A stretch of 64,000 nucleotides of DNA from Bradyrhizobium altum (lineage in GTDB: Bacteria > Pseudomonadota > Alphaproteobacteria > Rhizobiales > Xanthobacteraceae): positions 1 to 64,000 of the forward strand of contig NZ_JACMYP010000009.1 in assembly GCF_020889705.1 (NCBI RefSeq), in the 5' to 3' direction. The position numbers were made by a program, and so were the translations under genes. Positions within the stretch are counted from its first letter, which is position 1. Every line of letters starts with the position of its first letter. Of the stretch, positions 49,189-61,051 are shown in pieces. The notes beneath the pieces are model-generated. The model saw only the letters and a program-made list of their open reading frames with translations, did not search any database and was not told the DNA's origin.

Positions 49189-50097
49189 GTGGCGACCAAT
49201 CCATACGATGTGCTCGGCGTCTCATCGTCGGCTTCCGCCGCCGACATTCAGAAGGCTTATCGCAAGCTGGCGAAGAAGCTTCATCCGGATCTCAACCCCG
49301 GTGACAAGAAAGCCGAAGAGAAGTTCAAGGAAGTTGCAGGCGCCTACGATCTGCTCGGCGATGCCGAGAAGCGGAAACGGTTCGACGATGGAGAGATCGA
49401 CGCGTCAGGTGCGGACCAGCCGCAACATCATTTCTACCGGGATTTCGCCGGCGCGGACGACGGCCACCCCTACACCAGCGGTGCCGGCTTCGCCGATTTC
49501 ATGGACGGCGAGGGCCCATTCGCCGAGCTTCTCAAGCGCAGTCAACGGGCGCGCGCGAATCGTCGCGGCGCAGATTTGCATTATCGGCTTGCAATCGATT
49601 TCGTGGATTCGATCACGGGTGGGAACAAGCGCATCACGTTGCCGGACGGCGGCGCATTGGACGTGAAGATCCCACCCGGGCTGGTCGACGGCCAGATCCT
49701 GCGTCTGAAAGGCAAAGGTGCGCCCGGCACCGGCAAGGGCGGGCCTGGCGATGCGCTGATCGATGTGGAAGTCCTGCCCGACCGACGCTTCACGCGCGGC
49801 GGTGACAACATCTCACTGGAATTGCCGATCTCGCTGTCCGAAGCCGTTCTGGGTGGGCGGGTGCGCGTCCCGACACCGACCGGCGAAGTGACCATGTCAG
49901 TCCCGAAGGGATCGAACACCGGGACGACGCTTCGCCTGCGCGCAAAGGGCGCGCCGCGTCACGGCGGCGGAAGCGGCGATGAGCTCGTGAAGCTAAAGAT
50001 CGTCCTGCCGAATTCGCCGGACCCGGAGCTTGAGGCGTTCGTATCGGGATGGGGCAAGGGCAAGGAATTCAACCCCCGCGAAGGCGGTGCATCATGA
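49189..50097 (+). CDS. cbpA: DnaJ/CbpA-type co-chaperone
   Basis: A 302-residue J-protein. The J domain (about 4-70) has the HPD motif in [15 protein letters not shown]. There is no zinc-finger region; a Gly-rich stretch precedes two C-terminal peptide-binding beta domains ([38 protein letters not shown]). This is the CbpA layout. The start is a GTG at 49189. Its stop overlaps the CbpM gene by 4 bp (ATGA). Confidence 0.92.
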   Translation: MATNPYDVLGVSSSASAADIQKAYRKLAKKLHPDLNPGDKKAEEKFKEVAGAYDLLGDAEKRKRFDDGEIDASGADQPQHHFYRDFAGADDGHPYTSGAGFADFMDGEGPFAELLKRSQRARANRRGADLHYRLAIDFVDSITGGNKRITLPDGGALDVKIPPGLVDGQILRLKGKGAPGTGKGGPGDALIDVEVLPDRRFTRGGDNISLELPISLSEAVLGGRVRVPTPTGEVTMSVPKGSNTGTTLRLRAKGAPRHGGGSGDELVKLKIVLPNSPDPELEAFVSGWGKGKEFNPREGGAS

Positions 50098-50375
50098 TCA
50101 TGAGCAGGCAGGAGTTTCTGATTGCTTCCGGTGTGCGGGGGCAGACCTTGGAATTCTGGCTCGAGCAGGAGTGGCTGATCCCGGAGCGGACCATCACCGG
50201 GATGACATTCACCGAGGGCGACGTCGCCCGCGCGCGCTTCATTCAGGATCTTGCGGCCGGAATGGGGATCAACGACGAAGGCATCGATGTGGTGCTTCAT
50301 CTCGTGGACCAGCTTCATGGCATGCGGCGGGTCCTTGCGCGGTTGCATGATGAGGTCAGCGGCGAGGCGACCTAG
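50094..50375 (+). CDS. cbpM: CbpM-like chaperone modulator (MerR-like HTH)
   Basis: A 93-residue MerR-like helical protein, [20 protein letters not shown] and [21 protein letters not shown], fitting CbpM, the specific inhibitor of CbpA. The ATG at 50094 overlaps the CbpA stop; a second ATG at 50100 is also possible. As in enterics, cbpA and cbpM are coupled. Confidence 0.86.
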   Translation: MIMSRQEFLIASGVRGQTLEFWLEQEWLIPERTITGMTFTEGDVARARFIQDLAAGMGINDEGIDVVLHLVDQLHGMRRVLARLHDEVSGEAT

Positions 50376-50516
50376 TCTTCGTCGCGGCCGACAAGCCGGA
50401 ATCCCGGTCGGGGCCGGCGCGCGATCGCGTTAAAACAGGCTTTTGCACGGATGTGATGTTGTGGTTCTCGGGCCTGTCCCCTGTTAGGGTACAGGCGACG
50501 CCAGGAGAAGGGCCGA
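50376..50516. promoter_or_regulatory. Upstream region of the two-component operon
   Basis: 141 bp. CCTGTCCCCTGTTAGGGTACAGG near 50476-50498 contains a possible imperfect inverted repeat (CCTGT / ACAGG). No sigma-54 element and no GACAA-N-TTGTC dyad was found here, so the regulator gene itself does not seem to be under the same promoter type. AGGAGAAGGG at 50502-50511 is the ribosome site. Confidence 0.4.
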
Positions 50517-51905
50517 ATGTCGGAGGATTCAACCCAGGAAGTTGTCGAACCCGTCGGCGGCCCGGAGTTCGGCCCTTGGCTCTCGCAGGCGTCGATATTG
50601 GTCATCGATGATGAGCCCGGCATCCGCAACTTTCTCGTCAAGATTCTGCGGCCGCGTTGCAAGCTGATCGAGGAGGCGGCGGATGCCAAGGAGGCGTCGC
50701 GCAAGCTCGACAGCCGGCATTTCGATGTGGTCATCCTTGACAACGTCATGCCCGGGAAGGCCGGTCTTGATTGGCTTGCCGAACAACGGGCGATCGGCTT
50801 CTTCGCCGATGTGATTCTGATGACGGCCTACGCCGACCTCGATACAGCCATCGTGGCTTTACGGGCCGGTGTTGTCGATTTCGTTATCAAGCCCTTCCGT
50901 TCCAATCAGTTGCTCAACGCCGTAGCCCGATGCCTGGATCGAACGCGGCTGCAGCGAGAGAATTACGTGCTGCGTCATGAGCTGACATCCGCTTCATACG
51001 AAACGTTCCTACGTAACAAGCTACTGGGTCAGTCGGGCGCAATCCAACAGGTGCGCGATATCATCGCGCGAGTTGCTCCGTTACCCACGCCGGTCCTGTT
51101 TACCGGCGAATCCGGAACCGGCAAGGAGGTTGCCGCCCGCTCGCTTCATTCCCTCTCCAATCGCGCCGACAAGCTCTTCGTGCCGATCAATTGCGGCGCG
51201 ATTCCAGCCGATATGATCGAGAGCGAACTGTTCGGCCATCTCAAGGGAGCGTTCACGGGTGCGGGACGGGCTCGCGAGGGCCTGTTCATGCACGCGCAGG
51301 GCGGGACCGTGTTTCTCGATGAGATCGGCGAATTGCCTTACACGCTTCAAAGCAAGCTGCTGCGGGTTCTCGAGGATCGCCGCGTGCGTCCCGTTGGGGC
51401 GGAACGAGAGGTCCCGTTCGACGCCCGCTTCGTCTTCGCCACCAATGCCGATCTGCCAAGCCGGGTCGAGGCCGGCAGTTTCCGCGCTGACCTCTACTTC
51501 CGAATGAATATCATGCAAATCGGCATGCCGCCGCTTCGAAACCGCGGCGAGGACGTCCTTGAGCTCGCCGCAATATTCATGCGCGATATTTCCCAGCAGC
51601 TCGGCATGCCTGCCGTGCCCATGGGCGAGCGTGTGCGCGCGGCCCTGACGCACTACGAGTGGCCCGGAAACATCCGGGAGCTGCGCAATCTGATCGAGCG
51701 GACCATCATTCTCGGAACCTTCCCGGAGGATTTCGAGAGAGCCCTTGATCATGGCGAGAGCGGCGGGGAGAGTCTTGCTCAGGTGGAGCGACGCCATATC
51801 CTGGCTATCCTTCGCGAGACAGGCGGAGATCGCGACGAAACTGCGCGGCGGCTTGGCATCTCGCGCAAGACGGTCGACCGCAAATGCGCAAGCTGGAAAG
51901 TATAG
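50517..51905 (+). CDS. Sigma-54-dependent response regulator (NtrC family)
   Basis: 462 residues. A receiver ([18 protein letters not shown]; phospho-Asp75 in [10 protein letters not shown]; Lys in [10 protein letters not shown]) is followed by an AAA+ domain with Walker A GESGTGKE (197-204), the sigma-54 contact GAFTGA at 244-249, and Walker [15 protein letters not shown] Fis-like HTH ends it ([20 protein letters not shown]). It overlaps the kinase gene by 22 bp. It is the obvious activator for the four sigma-54 promoters with dyads in this island; that link is inference. Confidence 0.95.
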   Translation: MSEDSTQEVVEPVGGPEFGPWLSQASILVIDDEPGIRNFLVKILRPRCKLIEEAADAKEASRKLDSRHFDVVILDNVMPGKAGLDWLAEQRAIGFFADVILMTAYADLDTAIVALRAGVVDFVIKPFRSNQLLNAVARCLDRTRLQRENYVLRHELTSASYETFLRNKLLGQSGAIQQVRDIIARVAPLPTPVLFTGESGTGKEVAARSLHSLSNRADKLFVPINCGAIPADMIESELFGHLKGAFTGAGRAREGLFMHAQGGTVFLDEIGELPYTLQSKLLRVLEDRRVRPVGAEREVPFDARFVFATNADLPSRVEAGSFRADLYFRMNIMQIGMPPLRNRGEDVLELAAIFMRDISQQLGMPAVPMGERVRAALTHYEWPGNIRELRNLIERTIILGTFPEDFERALDHGESGGESLAQVERRHILAILRETGGDRDETARRLGISRKTVDRKCASWKV

Positions 51906-53920
51906 CCGTTCGCTCGATGAGCAATCGGCGCTCGGTTCGCTATCGATTGCTGGCGATCGCTCTCGTGCCGATGCTCGTGATCCTCCCGCTGCTGCTGGGG
52001 ATCAGCATCTATCGCTGGAACACCAAGTTCGACGAAGCGCTGCTCTCCAAGGTCCACGATGATCTGACTATCGCGCATCAGTATCTCACCCGCATCATGG
52101 AGAATACGGGAGACCAGTTGGCTTTCGTCACCGGCTCCGCGCGGTTTCAGAAGACCTTACAGAGGCAAGGTGGTGCTGATGACGATCTTGCGGCACTTCT
52201 CAATGAAACTGCGCAAGCCCGCGGGTTCGATTTTCTCTATATCGTGGTCGACGGCGGATCTATCGTGGCAAGCGAATATCCGCTTGCGTCGGCCTCCGTC
52301 CGTTGGAACTGGCCGGTCATCAGCACCGCGCTCGAAGGGCACGCAAGGACAGCCATCGACGTTTTCGAGGCGACCGAGCTTTCGGCGGTATCGCCTGATC
52401 TCGCGCGACGGGCACGAATCGAACTCGTTCCGACGATCGGGAGCGCTCCGAGCACAAAGGCGGAGGAAACGCGCGGCCTGATCCTTCAGTCGGCCAACCC
52501 GCTGATGCTGCCCGATGGTCGGCGTGCTGCGCTGGTAGGCGGCATCCTCTTGAATCAGAATCTCGCATTCGTCGATACGATCAATGATCTTATCTATCAT
52601 GGCTTGGGCTTGCCTCGGGAGAGCCGTGGCACTGTCACCCTGTTTCTCGATGACGTACGCATCAGCACCAATGTGGAGTTGTTCGAGACGCAGCGCGCGA
52701 TCGGCACCCGTGTGTCTGCGGCGGTCCGCAAGGCCGTCCTCGAGGACGGTGGAAGCTGGTTCGACAGCGCATTCGTCGTCAACGACTGGTATGTCTCGGG
52801 CTATGAGCCGCTCCTCGATAGCTACAATCATCGCGTGGGCATGCTCTACGCCGGCTTTCTTCAAAAGCCTTTCACCGAAGCGAAGCGCCGGACGCTGCTC
52901 GAGATCGCGGTTGCTTTCCTGGTTGCCGTTGCCGCCACTGTTCCATTGTTTCTGAGGTGGGCCGCGGCAATCTTCCGTCCTCTCGAGAGCATGACGGGTA
53001 CGATTAGCCGGGTCGAACGAGGTGAGCTCGACGCTCGAACCGGGCATGCTGGCGATCAGGACGAAATCGGCCGGGTTGCGCTCCACCTCGATCGGCTCCT
53101 CGACCAGCTTCACGAGCGCGATACCCAGCTGCGACAATGGAATGAGGAGCTCAATCAGCGCGTCGAGGAACGCACCAGCAAGCTGCAACTCGCCAACCAG
53201 CAACTGGAGGCGACCACCAAGCAGCTCATCATGTCGGAGAAGCTCGCCGCGATCGGTGAAATCACCGCCGGCATCGCGCATGAGATCAACAATCCGATCG
53301 CCGTCGTGCAGGGCAATCTCGAAGTCATCCGCGACCTGATGGGTAGCAAGGTCGATTCCGCGAAGACGGAGTTCCGGCTCATCGACGAGCAGTTGCGACG
53401 GATCAGCGAGATCGTCACCAGACTGCTTCAGTTCGCCAAGCCGCAGGAATACGCAGGCTTTGTCGAGCAGTATCAGCCGGACGAGATCGTGAACGATACG
53501 CTGCCGCTGGTCCAGCACCTGCTGAACAAGACGACGATCACCGTTGACAAGGAGTATCGCGCGTCGCGCCCGATTTCGATGAACAGGACCGAGCTTCAGC
53601 AGGTGCTGGTGAATCTGATCGTCAATGCGATTCACGCAATGCCCAACGGCGGACGGCTGACGCTGCGGACGTTCGATCGCCAGGAAGGTCTCCGTCGCGG
53701 CGTCGTGATCGAGGTCGGCGACACCGGCGCCGGCATGACGCCCGATATCATGCAGCGGATCTTCGATCCCTTCTTCACGACCAAGAGACGGGAAGGCACC
53801 GGCCTCGGGCTGTCAATTAGCCAGATGCTCGTGACCCGACAAGGTGGTAGGATCTCGGTCGAAAGCGAATTGGGAAAGGGCACGACCTTTTCGGTCTGGC
53901 TGCGGGAAGCTCCCGGCTGA
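51884..53920 (+). CDS. Membrane sensor histidine kinase with periplasmic domain
   Basis: 678 residues. TM1 is LLAIALVPMLVILPLLLGI. A long periplasmic region (about 45-340) of double-Cache type follows, then TM2 (IAVAFLVAVAATVPLFL), HAMP (FRPLESMTGTISRVERGEL) and a coiled coil. HisKA is ITAGIAHEINNPIAVVQ with His466. The ATPase motifs are NLIVNAIHAMPN, EVGDTGAGM and GTGLGLSIS. It should phosphorylate the overlapping regulator. The start at 51884 lies inside the regulator gene; an ATG at 51917 is an alternative. The signal is extracytoplasmic and unknown. Confidence 0.93.
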   Translation: MRKLESIAVRSMSNRRSVRYRLLAIALVPMLVILPLLLGISIYRWNTKFDEALLSKVHDDLTIAHQYLTRIMENTGDQLAFVTGSARFQKTLQRQGGADDDLAALLNETAQARGFDFLYIVVDGGSIVASEYPLASASVRWNWPVISTALEGHARTAIDVFEATELSAVSPDLARRARIELVPTIGSAPSTKAEETRGLILQSANPLMLPDGRRAALVGGILLNQNLAFVDTINDLIYHGLGLPRESRGTVTLFLDDVRISTNVELFETQRAIGTRVSAAVRKAVLEDGGSWFDSAFVVNDWYVSGYEPLLDSYNHRVGMLYAGFLQKPFTEAKRRTLLEIAVAFLVAVAATVPLFLRWAAAIFRPLESMTGTISRVERGELDARTGHAGDQDEIGRVALHLDRLLDQLHERDTQLRQWNEELNQRVEERTSKLQLANQQLEATTKQLIMSEKLAAIGEITAGIAHEINNPIAVVQGNLEVIRDLMGSKVDSAKTEFRLIDEQLRRISEIVTRLLQFAKPQEYAGFVEQYQPDEIVNDTLPLVQHLLNKTTITVDKEYRASRPISMNRTELQQVLVNLIVNAIHAMPNGGRLTLRTFDRQEGLRRGVVIEVGDTGAGMTPDIMQRIFDPFFTTKRREGTGLGLSISQMLVTRQGGRISVESELGKGTTFSVWLREAPG

Positions 53921-54075
53921 CCGCGAGAGATGGTTTGCCCGACCTTTCGAGGTCAAGGCGATCGCGGTGCAACGATTCGCCGTGGCGCAGCGTTAGACAC
54001 GTGAAAGCGACGTGGCGCGAATTGCGTCGCGCGATGGTCAATTACAAGGGAGGATTTCGACGAACAAATTCGCCG
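53921..54075. other. Spacer after kinase gene
   Basis: 155 bp, part of a 319-bp gap. A TGGCGCGAATTGC near 54012 looks like a sigma-54 element but has the wrong spacing (8 bases between GG and GC). No gene. Confidence 0.4.
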
Positions 54076-54180
54076 GTCAGTTTGTCTGACCTGGCACTGA
54101 CAAATTGTCTTTATCCCGATGAGAACTGTCACGCTATGAGGCTGATTTCGTTGCTGGTTCGATTTGGCACGTCAGTTGCT
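54076..54180 (+). promoter_or_regulatory. Sigma-54 promoter with paired dyads, upstream of 64-aa gene (site C)
   Basis: The proximal dyad GACAAATTGTC is at 54099-54109. The distal site GTCAGTTTGTC at 54076-54086 keeps only its right half. Centres are 23 bp apart. The -24/-12 element TTGGCACGTCAGTTGCT is at 54164-54180 and matches the consensus fully, with GG at 54166 and GC at 54178, 62 bp after the proximal centre. Transcription should start near 54191, about 49 bp before the 64-aa gene. Confidence 0.87.
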
Positions 54181-54239
54181 CGATCTCCCACGATATCGGC
54201 AGGAGTCTCGATCCGTTGTCTTCAAAGGGAGTTGCCGCC

Positions 54240-54434
54240 ATGTCACGTCACAACAAGATGCCACCTGTCCCGCCTGCCAACCGGAGTCCAAAGGGGACCG
54301 GATCGGAACCCGACCGCAATGCCGGGCCGCAGCCGAAGGGAAAGGCGAAGAACGCGGCGGAGCAAGGCGAAACGGCCAACATTCGTGAGAACACGACGAA
54401 TGCCGGGTTCTTCCATGGCCGCAGGGTCAAGTAG
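54240..54434 (+). CDS. Small basic protein (64 aa), sigma-54 controlled
   Basis: 64 residues from ATG 54240 with AAAGGGAG about 7 bp upstream. It is rich in Pro, Lys, Asn and Gly and ends NIRENTTNAGFFHGRRVK, a C-terminus I recall from conserved small rhizobial proteins. No domain or signal peptide. It likely is the first gene served by sigma-54 site C, which suggests a real stress product. Confidence 0.65.
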   Translation: MSRHNKMPPVPPANRSPKGTGSEPDRNAGPQPKGKAKNAAEQGETANIRENTTNAGFFHGRRVK

Positions 54435-54537
54435 AGACCTGAGTGCGCGCGTCGTTATCCGATCAGGCGGCTAGAGCCGGGGACCGATAGAACCCGGGCC
54501 GGTCGAGGATCCGTTTTCACAGGTGAGGAGATCCGCA

Positions 54538-54930
54538 ATGCCTGTTGTATCGCTGAACCAGCTCACGACCGATCTTCGATCATGCGCCGCTCAACTTGTC
54601 GAGCAGGTCGGCTTCGTGCCCCAGGCGATGGATCGTCCCTTGGACGCAGGCGACCTGCTTTTCTACCTCAGCGAAACGTCGATGCCGATGGCTGCGTTCC
54701 TGCGCAAGCACGGTCTGTTTTCCGATGCCGACGGCCTGCACTACGACCTTGTGCAGTTCGGCGTCATAAGTGATCTGGCTACCAAGGTCATCAACGAAAG
54801 AACGGCCGGCAATCTTGAGGGCGTTTGGAGGGAATTTGATCTCTCCACGGATGACGATATGGACAATGATGGCGGATATATCCTCACTGCGCTTGCAGCA
54901 CTCGAGTTGATGTACGGACCGAAGACGTAG
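54538..54930 (+). CDS. Unknown acidic protein (130 aa)
   Basis: A 130-residue protein starting at MPVVSLNQLTTDLRSCAAQL, with QAMDRPLDAGDLLFYLSETS and an acidic STDDDMDNDGGY near the end. No membrane segment or known domain is recognised. A GTGAGGAG element lies just upstream. It could be in the same transcript as the 64-aa gene (103-bp gap). Confidence 0.7.
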   Translation: MPVVSLNQLTTDLRSCAAQLVEQVGFVPQAMDRPLDAGDLLFYLSETSMPMAAFLRKHGLFSDADGLHYDLVQFGVISDLATKVINERTAGNLEGVWREFDLSTDDDMDNDGGYILTALAALELMYGPKT

Positions 54931-55051
54931 GACGGCGGGTGGGTCGCGCATCAAGGCTTGTGCGCAGCATCCGATGCGTCGAGTGAACCGCGTACGTCGC
55001 TTGCTGTCGCAAGAACGTCTGTTCAAGCCTCGTCTGGTTCCTGCCATCTCG
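54931..55051. other. Spacer before sigma-54 site D
   Basis: 121 bp, part of a 357-bp gap, with no gene or clear terminator. GC-rich sequence such as GGACGGCGGGTGGGTCGCGC follows the stop of the 130-aa gene. Confidence 0.35.
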
Positions 55052-55155
55052 GACAGTTTGTCTCGCGTTGTCTCGACAACTTGTCCAACGGCGCGTTCTT
55101 GTCGCTCTGTAACGTATTGATATTCCGCGCCGTCTGAGTTGGCACGTCGGTTGCT
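55052..55155 (+). promoter_or_regulatory. Sigma-54 promoter with paired dyads, upstream of sodB-clpB (site D)
   Basis: Dyads GACAGTTTGTC at 55052-55062 and GACAACTTGTC at 55075-55085, centres 23 bp apart. The -24/-12 element TTGGCACGTCGGTTGCT is at 55139-55155, GG at 55141 and GC at 55153, 61 bp after the proximal centre. Transcription should start near 55166, leaving a leader of about 120 bases before sodB. Confidence 0.87.
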
Positions 55156-55287
55156 GAGGAAGTATCCGTCAGATCGGCGATTGCGACTCGGCGGATCGCG
55201 ATACGCAACTATCGGCATGAGCGATCGAGCCCACGTCGCAAACCCGGATGTTCGCTCACACAGCAGATCATGAGCCGGAGAAGTCAC

Positions 55288-55884
55288 ATGTCGTTTTCCC
55301 TCCCCGATCTACCCTATCCCCATGATGCGCTCGTTCCCTACATGTCCAAGGAAACGCTCGAGTACCATCACGACAAGCATCACGCGGCCTATATCAACGC
55401 CCTCAATACGCTGATCAAGGGTACGCAATGGGAAAGCAAGAGCCTCGAGGAGGTCGTCGTCGGTTCCTTCGGTAAAAGTACGCCGCTCTTCAACAATGCG
55501 AGCCAGGATCTCAATCACACGTACTTCTGGAAGTGGATGAAGCCAGGAGGCGGCGGCGCGATCCCTGGCAGCCTCGAGAAGCGGATCAACGCGGATATCG
55601 GCTCGACCGAGAAGATGAGGGACGACTTCGTGGCGGCTGGTGTTGGCCAGTTCGGCTCTGGATGGTGCTGGCTGGCCGTGAAGGATGGAAAGATCGTCGT
55701 GATGAAGACTGCGAACGGCGAAAGTCCGCTTGTGCACGGCGCCAAACCCATTCTCGGCTGCGATGTCTGGGAGCACTCGTACTACATCGACTATCGCAAT
55801 CGACGGCCCGATTACATCAAGGCGTTTCTCGATCACCTGGTGAACTGGGACTATGTCGAGGAACTGTTCCAGAAGGCGGTGTGA
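55288..55884 (+). CDS. sodB: Superoxide dismutase, Fe/Mn family
   Basis: A 198-residue cytosolic enzyme that removes superoxide. Metal ligands are visible in LEYHHDKHHAAY (His), NHTYFWKWM (His) and DVWEHSYYIDYRNRRPDY (Asp and His). Iron versus manganese cannot be settled by eye. The start is ATG 55288 with GGAG upstream; the frame begins 6 codons earlier. It is 3 bp from the thioesterase gene and follows sigma-54 site D. Confidence 0.95.
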   Translation: MSFSLPDLPYPHDALVPYMSKETLEYHHDKHHAAYINALNTLIKGTQWESKSLEEVVVGSFGKSTPLFNNASQDLNHTYFWKWMKPGGGGAIPGSLEKRINADIGSTEKMRDDFVAAGVGQFGSGWCWLAVKDGKIVVMKTANGESPLVHGAKPILGCDVWEHSYYIDYRNRRPDYIKAFLDHLVNWDYVEELFQKAV

Positions 55885-55887
55885 AAC

Positions 55888-56301
55888 ATGAAGCCGGTGC
55901 CTCTCGGCGCAAAGGGCCGCTTTACGCTCGACGTGAAGCCGCAACATCTGGCCAGCCAGTTCAAGGACCCGACGCTGCCACCGGTTCTCGCGACGCCGGT
56001 GATGATCCTTGCGATGGAAAACGCGGCGCTCAACGCCGTCCGGAGCTATCTCGAACCCGGAGAGGCGGCGGTCGGGACTGCGGTCGACGTCCGGCACATC
56101 GCCGCGACGCCGGCGGGACAGCGGGTGACCGCAGAGGCCGAAGTCACCGGCGTCGATGGACGGCGCCTGGTCTTCGCGGTGACCGCCCATGACGAATCCG
56201 AAGAGATCGGCAGCGGCACCCATGAGCGCATGGTGATCGACCTCGGTCGATTGGAACAGCACCTCGAGGCGAAAAGGGCGCGTTCGCCGACAGGTCGATG
56301 A
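55888..56301 (+). CDS. FlK-like hotdog thioesterase
   Basis: A 137-residue hotdog-fold protein with LATPVMILAMENAALNAV, GTAVDVRHIAATPAGQRVTA and FAVTAHDESEEIGSGTHERM, in line with fluoroacetyl-CoA thioesterase-like proteins (Glu and His of the hotdog site). It starts 3 bp after sodB. The natural role in a stress operon is unknown; hydrolysis of a toxic acyl-CoA is one idea. It ends 50 bp before clpB. Confidence 0.8.
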   Translation: MKPVPLGAKGRFTLDVKPQHLASQFKDPTLPPVLATPVMILAMENAALNAVRSYLEPGEAAVGTAVDVRHIAATPAGQRVTAEAEVTGVDGRRLVFAVTAHDESEEIGSGTHERMVIDLGRLEQHLEAKRARSPTGR

Positions 56302-56351
56302 AATCGGAATTAAGACGGCATGCGCCGGTGTTTCCGGTTTGAGGTGATCTC

Positions 56352-58964
<2,613 letters not shown>

Positions 58965-59034
58965 GGCCGTGATCCGAGGCGGCGGCGGACATCAGGGCGA
59001 AGCGAGGACTGAGATTCAGTCGAACGAGGAAAGC

Positions 59035-59262
59035 ATGGCGACGGACGAAATCAGGGAGAACATGGAGGTCGTCGGCTTCGATGGCGATCATCTGGGCACG
59101 GTGGACTGCGTCGAAGGTGATCGTATCAAGCTCAAGAAGCGCGACGGCGGTCCGCACAAGAAGCATCACCACTATATCGGCCTCGATCTCGTCAACAACA
59201 TCGAGGGCCACAAGGTTCGGCTTTGCTGCGACGCCGACATGGCCAGGCTTTTCGAGGACTGA
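59035..59262 (+). CDS. DUF2171 protein, copy 1
   Basis: 75 residues from ATG 59035 with GAGGAAAG ahead. Pattern IRENMEVVGFDGDHLGTVDC, DRIKLKK, HHHYIGLDLV and KVRL fits the short PRC-barrel-like DUF2171. A second copy follows 89 bp downstream. The function is unknown. Confidence 0.8.
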   Translation: MATDEIRENMEVVGFDGDHLGTVDCVEGDRIKLKKRDGGPHKKHHHYIGLDLVNNIEGHKVRLCCDADMARLFED

Positions 59263-59351
59263 TGGCGTGGCAGCAGGGGAGCGTGTCGACGTCTCCCGGG
59301 ACGCCGAAGACAATGTCGGACTAGTCGGAAATTGAACAGGAGAACCAACTC

Positions 59352-59606
59352 ATGGCGGACCAGATCAAAGGGAATATGGAAGTCATCGGCGCGGACGGCG
59401 TTCACGTCGGCACAGTCGATCGTGTCGAGGGCGATCGCATCAAGCTCAAGAAGTCCGACAGTTTTGCTCATCACGAAGGCCATCATCACTACATTGAAAT
59501 GGGCTTCGTAGCGGGTGTCGAAGGCGACAAGGTTCGTCTCTCCGCCAATGCGGATATTGCCGTCACGCTGGAGGAGGAGAAGTCGGGGCGGCCGGTCAAG
59601 CTGTGA
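59352..59606 (+). CDS. DUF2171 protein, copy 2
   Basis: 84 residues, MADQIKGNMEVIGADGVHVG, DRIKLKKSD, GHHHYIEMGFVAG and KVRLSANADIAVTL. A clear tandem paralogue of the previous gene, with the same HHHY segment and a longer C-terminus. ACAGGAGAAC is the ribosome site. Confidence 0.82.
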   Translation: MADQIKGNMEVIGADGVHVGTVDRVEGDRIKLKKSDSFAHHEGHHHYIEMGFVAGVEGDKVRLSANADIAVTLEEEKSGRPVKL

Positions 59607-59789
59607 CTGCCGATTATATCGCTCGCGCGGACGCGAGAGACGGATTGTCCGGCTTGGGCCGGGCAGGCGCGCGGAAAGCCGGCGCTCCCGTGCAAGCTGT
59701 TGACGTCATGACGCCTGTACTCCGGCGCGTCGCATACGCGATCCCGGAGCGGCGGACGATAGGCTTGGTGTTTCAGGAAGGTTGGTAAA

Positions 59790-59984
59790 ATGGAAGAGTA
59801 CGATCTCTACATCAATGTGAAGAAGCCCGCGATCGGACTGTATGTGCGCAAGGGCGCAGATCTCCCTGACCTTGCGGACAAGGGCGATTGGTTGTTCGAC
59901 GGCACTTGTGCCCAGGACCTGGTGCCCTCGAGTGTCATCTTGGGCGTGAAAGCTGACGGCCACGCTTTTCGGGACATGGATTAG
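59790..59984 (+). CDS. Small unknown protein (64 aa)
   Basis: 64 residues, MEEYDLYINVKKPAIGLYVR to GVKADGHAFRDMD, with a GGAAGG ribosome site (59778) about 6 bp upstream. Looks like a compact beta-containing domain; no family is recognised. It is close to the Dyp peroxidase gene. Confidence 0.68.
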   Translation: MEEYDLYINVKKPAIGLYVRKGADLPDLADKGDWLFDGTCAQDLVPSSVILGVKADGHAFRDMD

Positions 59985-60016
59985 AGACCTTTCAGAGGTC
60001 ACCAAAGGAGCAAAGT

Positions 60017-60982
60017 GTGCCGTCTGCTGTTCCGCAACCGGTCGTCGCGCGTCTCACGCGGGCAGCCATCTTCCTGGTCGTGACGGTCAATTCGGGACCG
60101 GAAAGCGACGTCGCCGTGCGTGGTCTGTGCGCGGACCTGTCCTCGCTGTTACGGGCCGTCGGCTTCCGTGACCTCGAGGGGCGGTTGTCGTGCGTCATGG
60201 GCATAGGTTCCAACGTCTGGGACCGGCTGTTTGGCGCGCCGCGACCGAAGGGTCTGCATCCGTTTCGAGAGATTCGTGGCGTGCATCATGCGGTTTCGAC
60301 GCCGGGCGATCTTCTCTTCCATATCCGTTCCACTCGCATGGATATGTGTTTCGAGCTCGCAGCGCAGATCATGTCACGGCTCGGCAACGTCGTGACCGTT
60401 GTCGACGAGGTGCACGGCTTCAAGTACTTCGACGACCGCGATCTGATGGGCTTTGTCGATGGGACGGAAAACCCTGTCGGCGCCGACGCTGAACGCGCAA
60501 CCGTTGTCGGCGAGGAGGATGCGCCCTTCGCCGGCGGAAGTTACGTCATCGCGCAGAAGTATCTGCATGATTTGGCGCGCTGGAATGCAGTGCCGGTCGA
60601 GCAACAGGAAAACATCATCGGTCGACACAAGCTCTCCGATATCGAGCAATTGGATGCGGCGAAGGCGCCATATGCGCACAACGTCCTGACGACCATTGTC
60701 GAGGATGGAGATCAGCTGGAAATCGTTCGCGACAACATGCCGTTCGGCGAGTTCGGAAAGGGCGAGTTCGGCACCTACTTCATCGGATACGCGCGATCGC
60801 CGCATCGTATCGAGCAGATGCTCGATAACATGTTCGTCGGCCGGCCGCCGGGAAACTACGACAGACTGCTGGACTTCAGCCGCGCCGTGACCGGCGCACT
60901 GTTCTTCGTGCCATCGGCGAGCTTCCTCGACGACGTCGAGCCGGAACTTGCGCCGAAGGTGCCGGCTGCCAAATCCAAATGA
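60017..60982 (+). CDS. Dyp-type heme peroxidase (YfeX-like)
   Basis: A 321-residue ferredoxin-fold heme peroxidase. The distal motif GFVDGTENPVGADAER (GXXDG type) lies near residue 152. The proximal heme His candidate is in APYAHNVL near residue 222, and FGTYFIGYARSP is conserved. No Tat signal, so cytosolic. The start is a GTG at 60017 with AAAGGAG upstream. It should remove peroxides or oxidise aromatic donors. No encapsulin gene is beside it. Confidence 0.92.
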   Translation: MPSAVPQPVVARLTRAAIFLVVTVNSGPESDVAVRGLCADLSSLLRAVGFRDLEGRLSCVMGIGSNVWDRLFGAPRPKGLHPFREIRGVHHAVSTPGDLLFHIRSTRMDMCFELAAQIMSRLGNVVTVVDEVHGFKYFDDRDLMGFVDGTENPVGADAERATVVGEEDAPFAGGSYVIAQKYLHDLARWNAVPVEQQENIIGRHKLSDIEQLDAAKAPYAHNVLTTIVEDGDQLEIVRDNMPFGEFGKGEFGTYFIGYARSPHRIEQMLDNMFVGRPPGNYDRLLDFSRAVTGALFFVPSASFLDDVEPELAPKVPAAKSK

Positions 60983-61051
60983 TGGAAATCCGTGCAATTT
61001 CGACATGGCGACGAGGTGATCGAGGCAGTCTCGTAACCGCACAGTCCCCGC

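Noticed and set aside
54003..54030. TGGCGCG..TTGC as a fifth sigma-54 promoter
   Set aside because: Only 8 bases separate GG and GC instead of 10, and no dyads lie at the right distance.
59607..59789. GACGG-A-TTGTC as a fifth dyad, before the 64-aa gene at 59790
   Set aside because: The left half is poor, no second dyad lies 23 bp away and no sigma-54 element follows near 60 bp.
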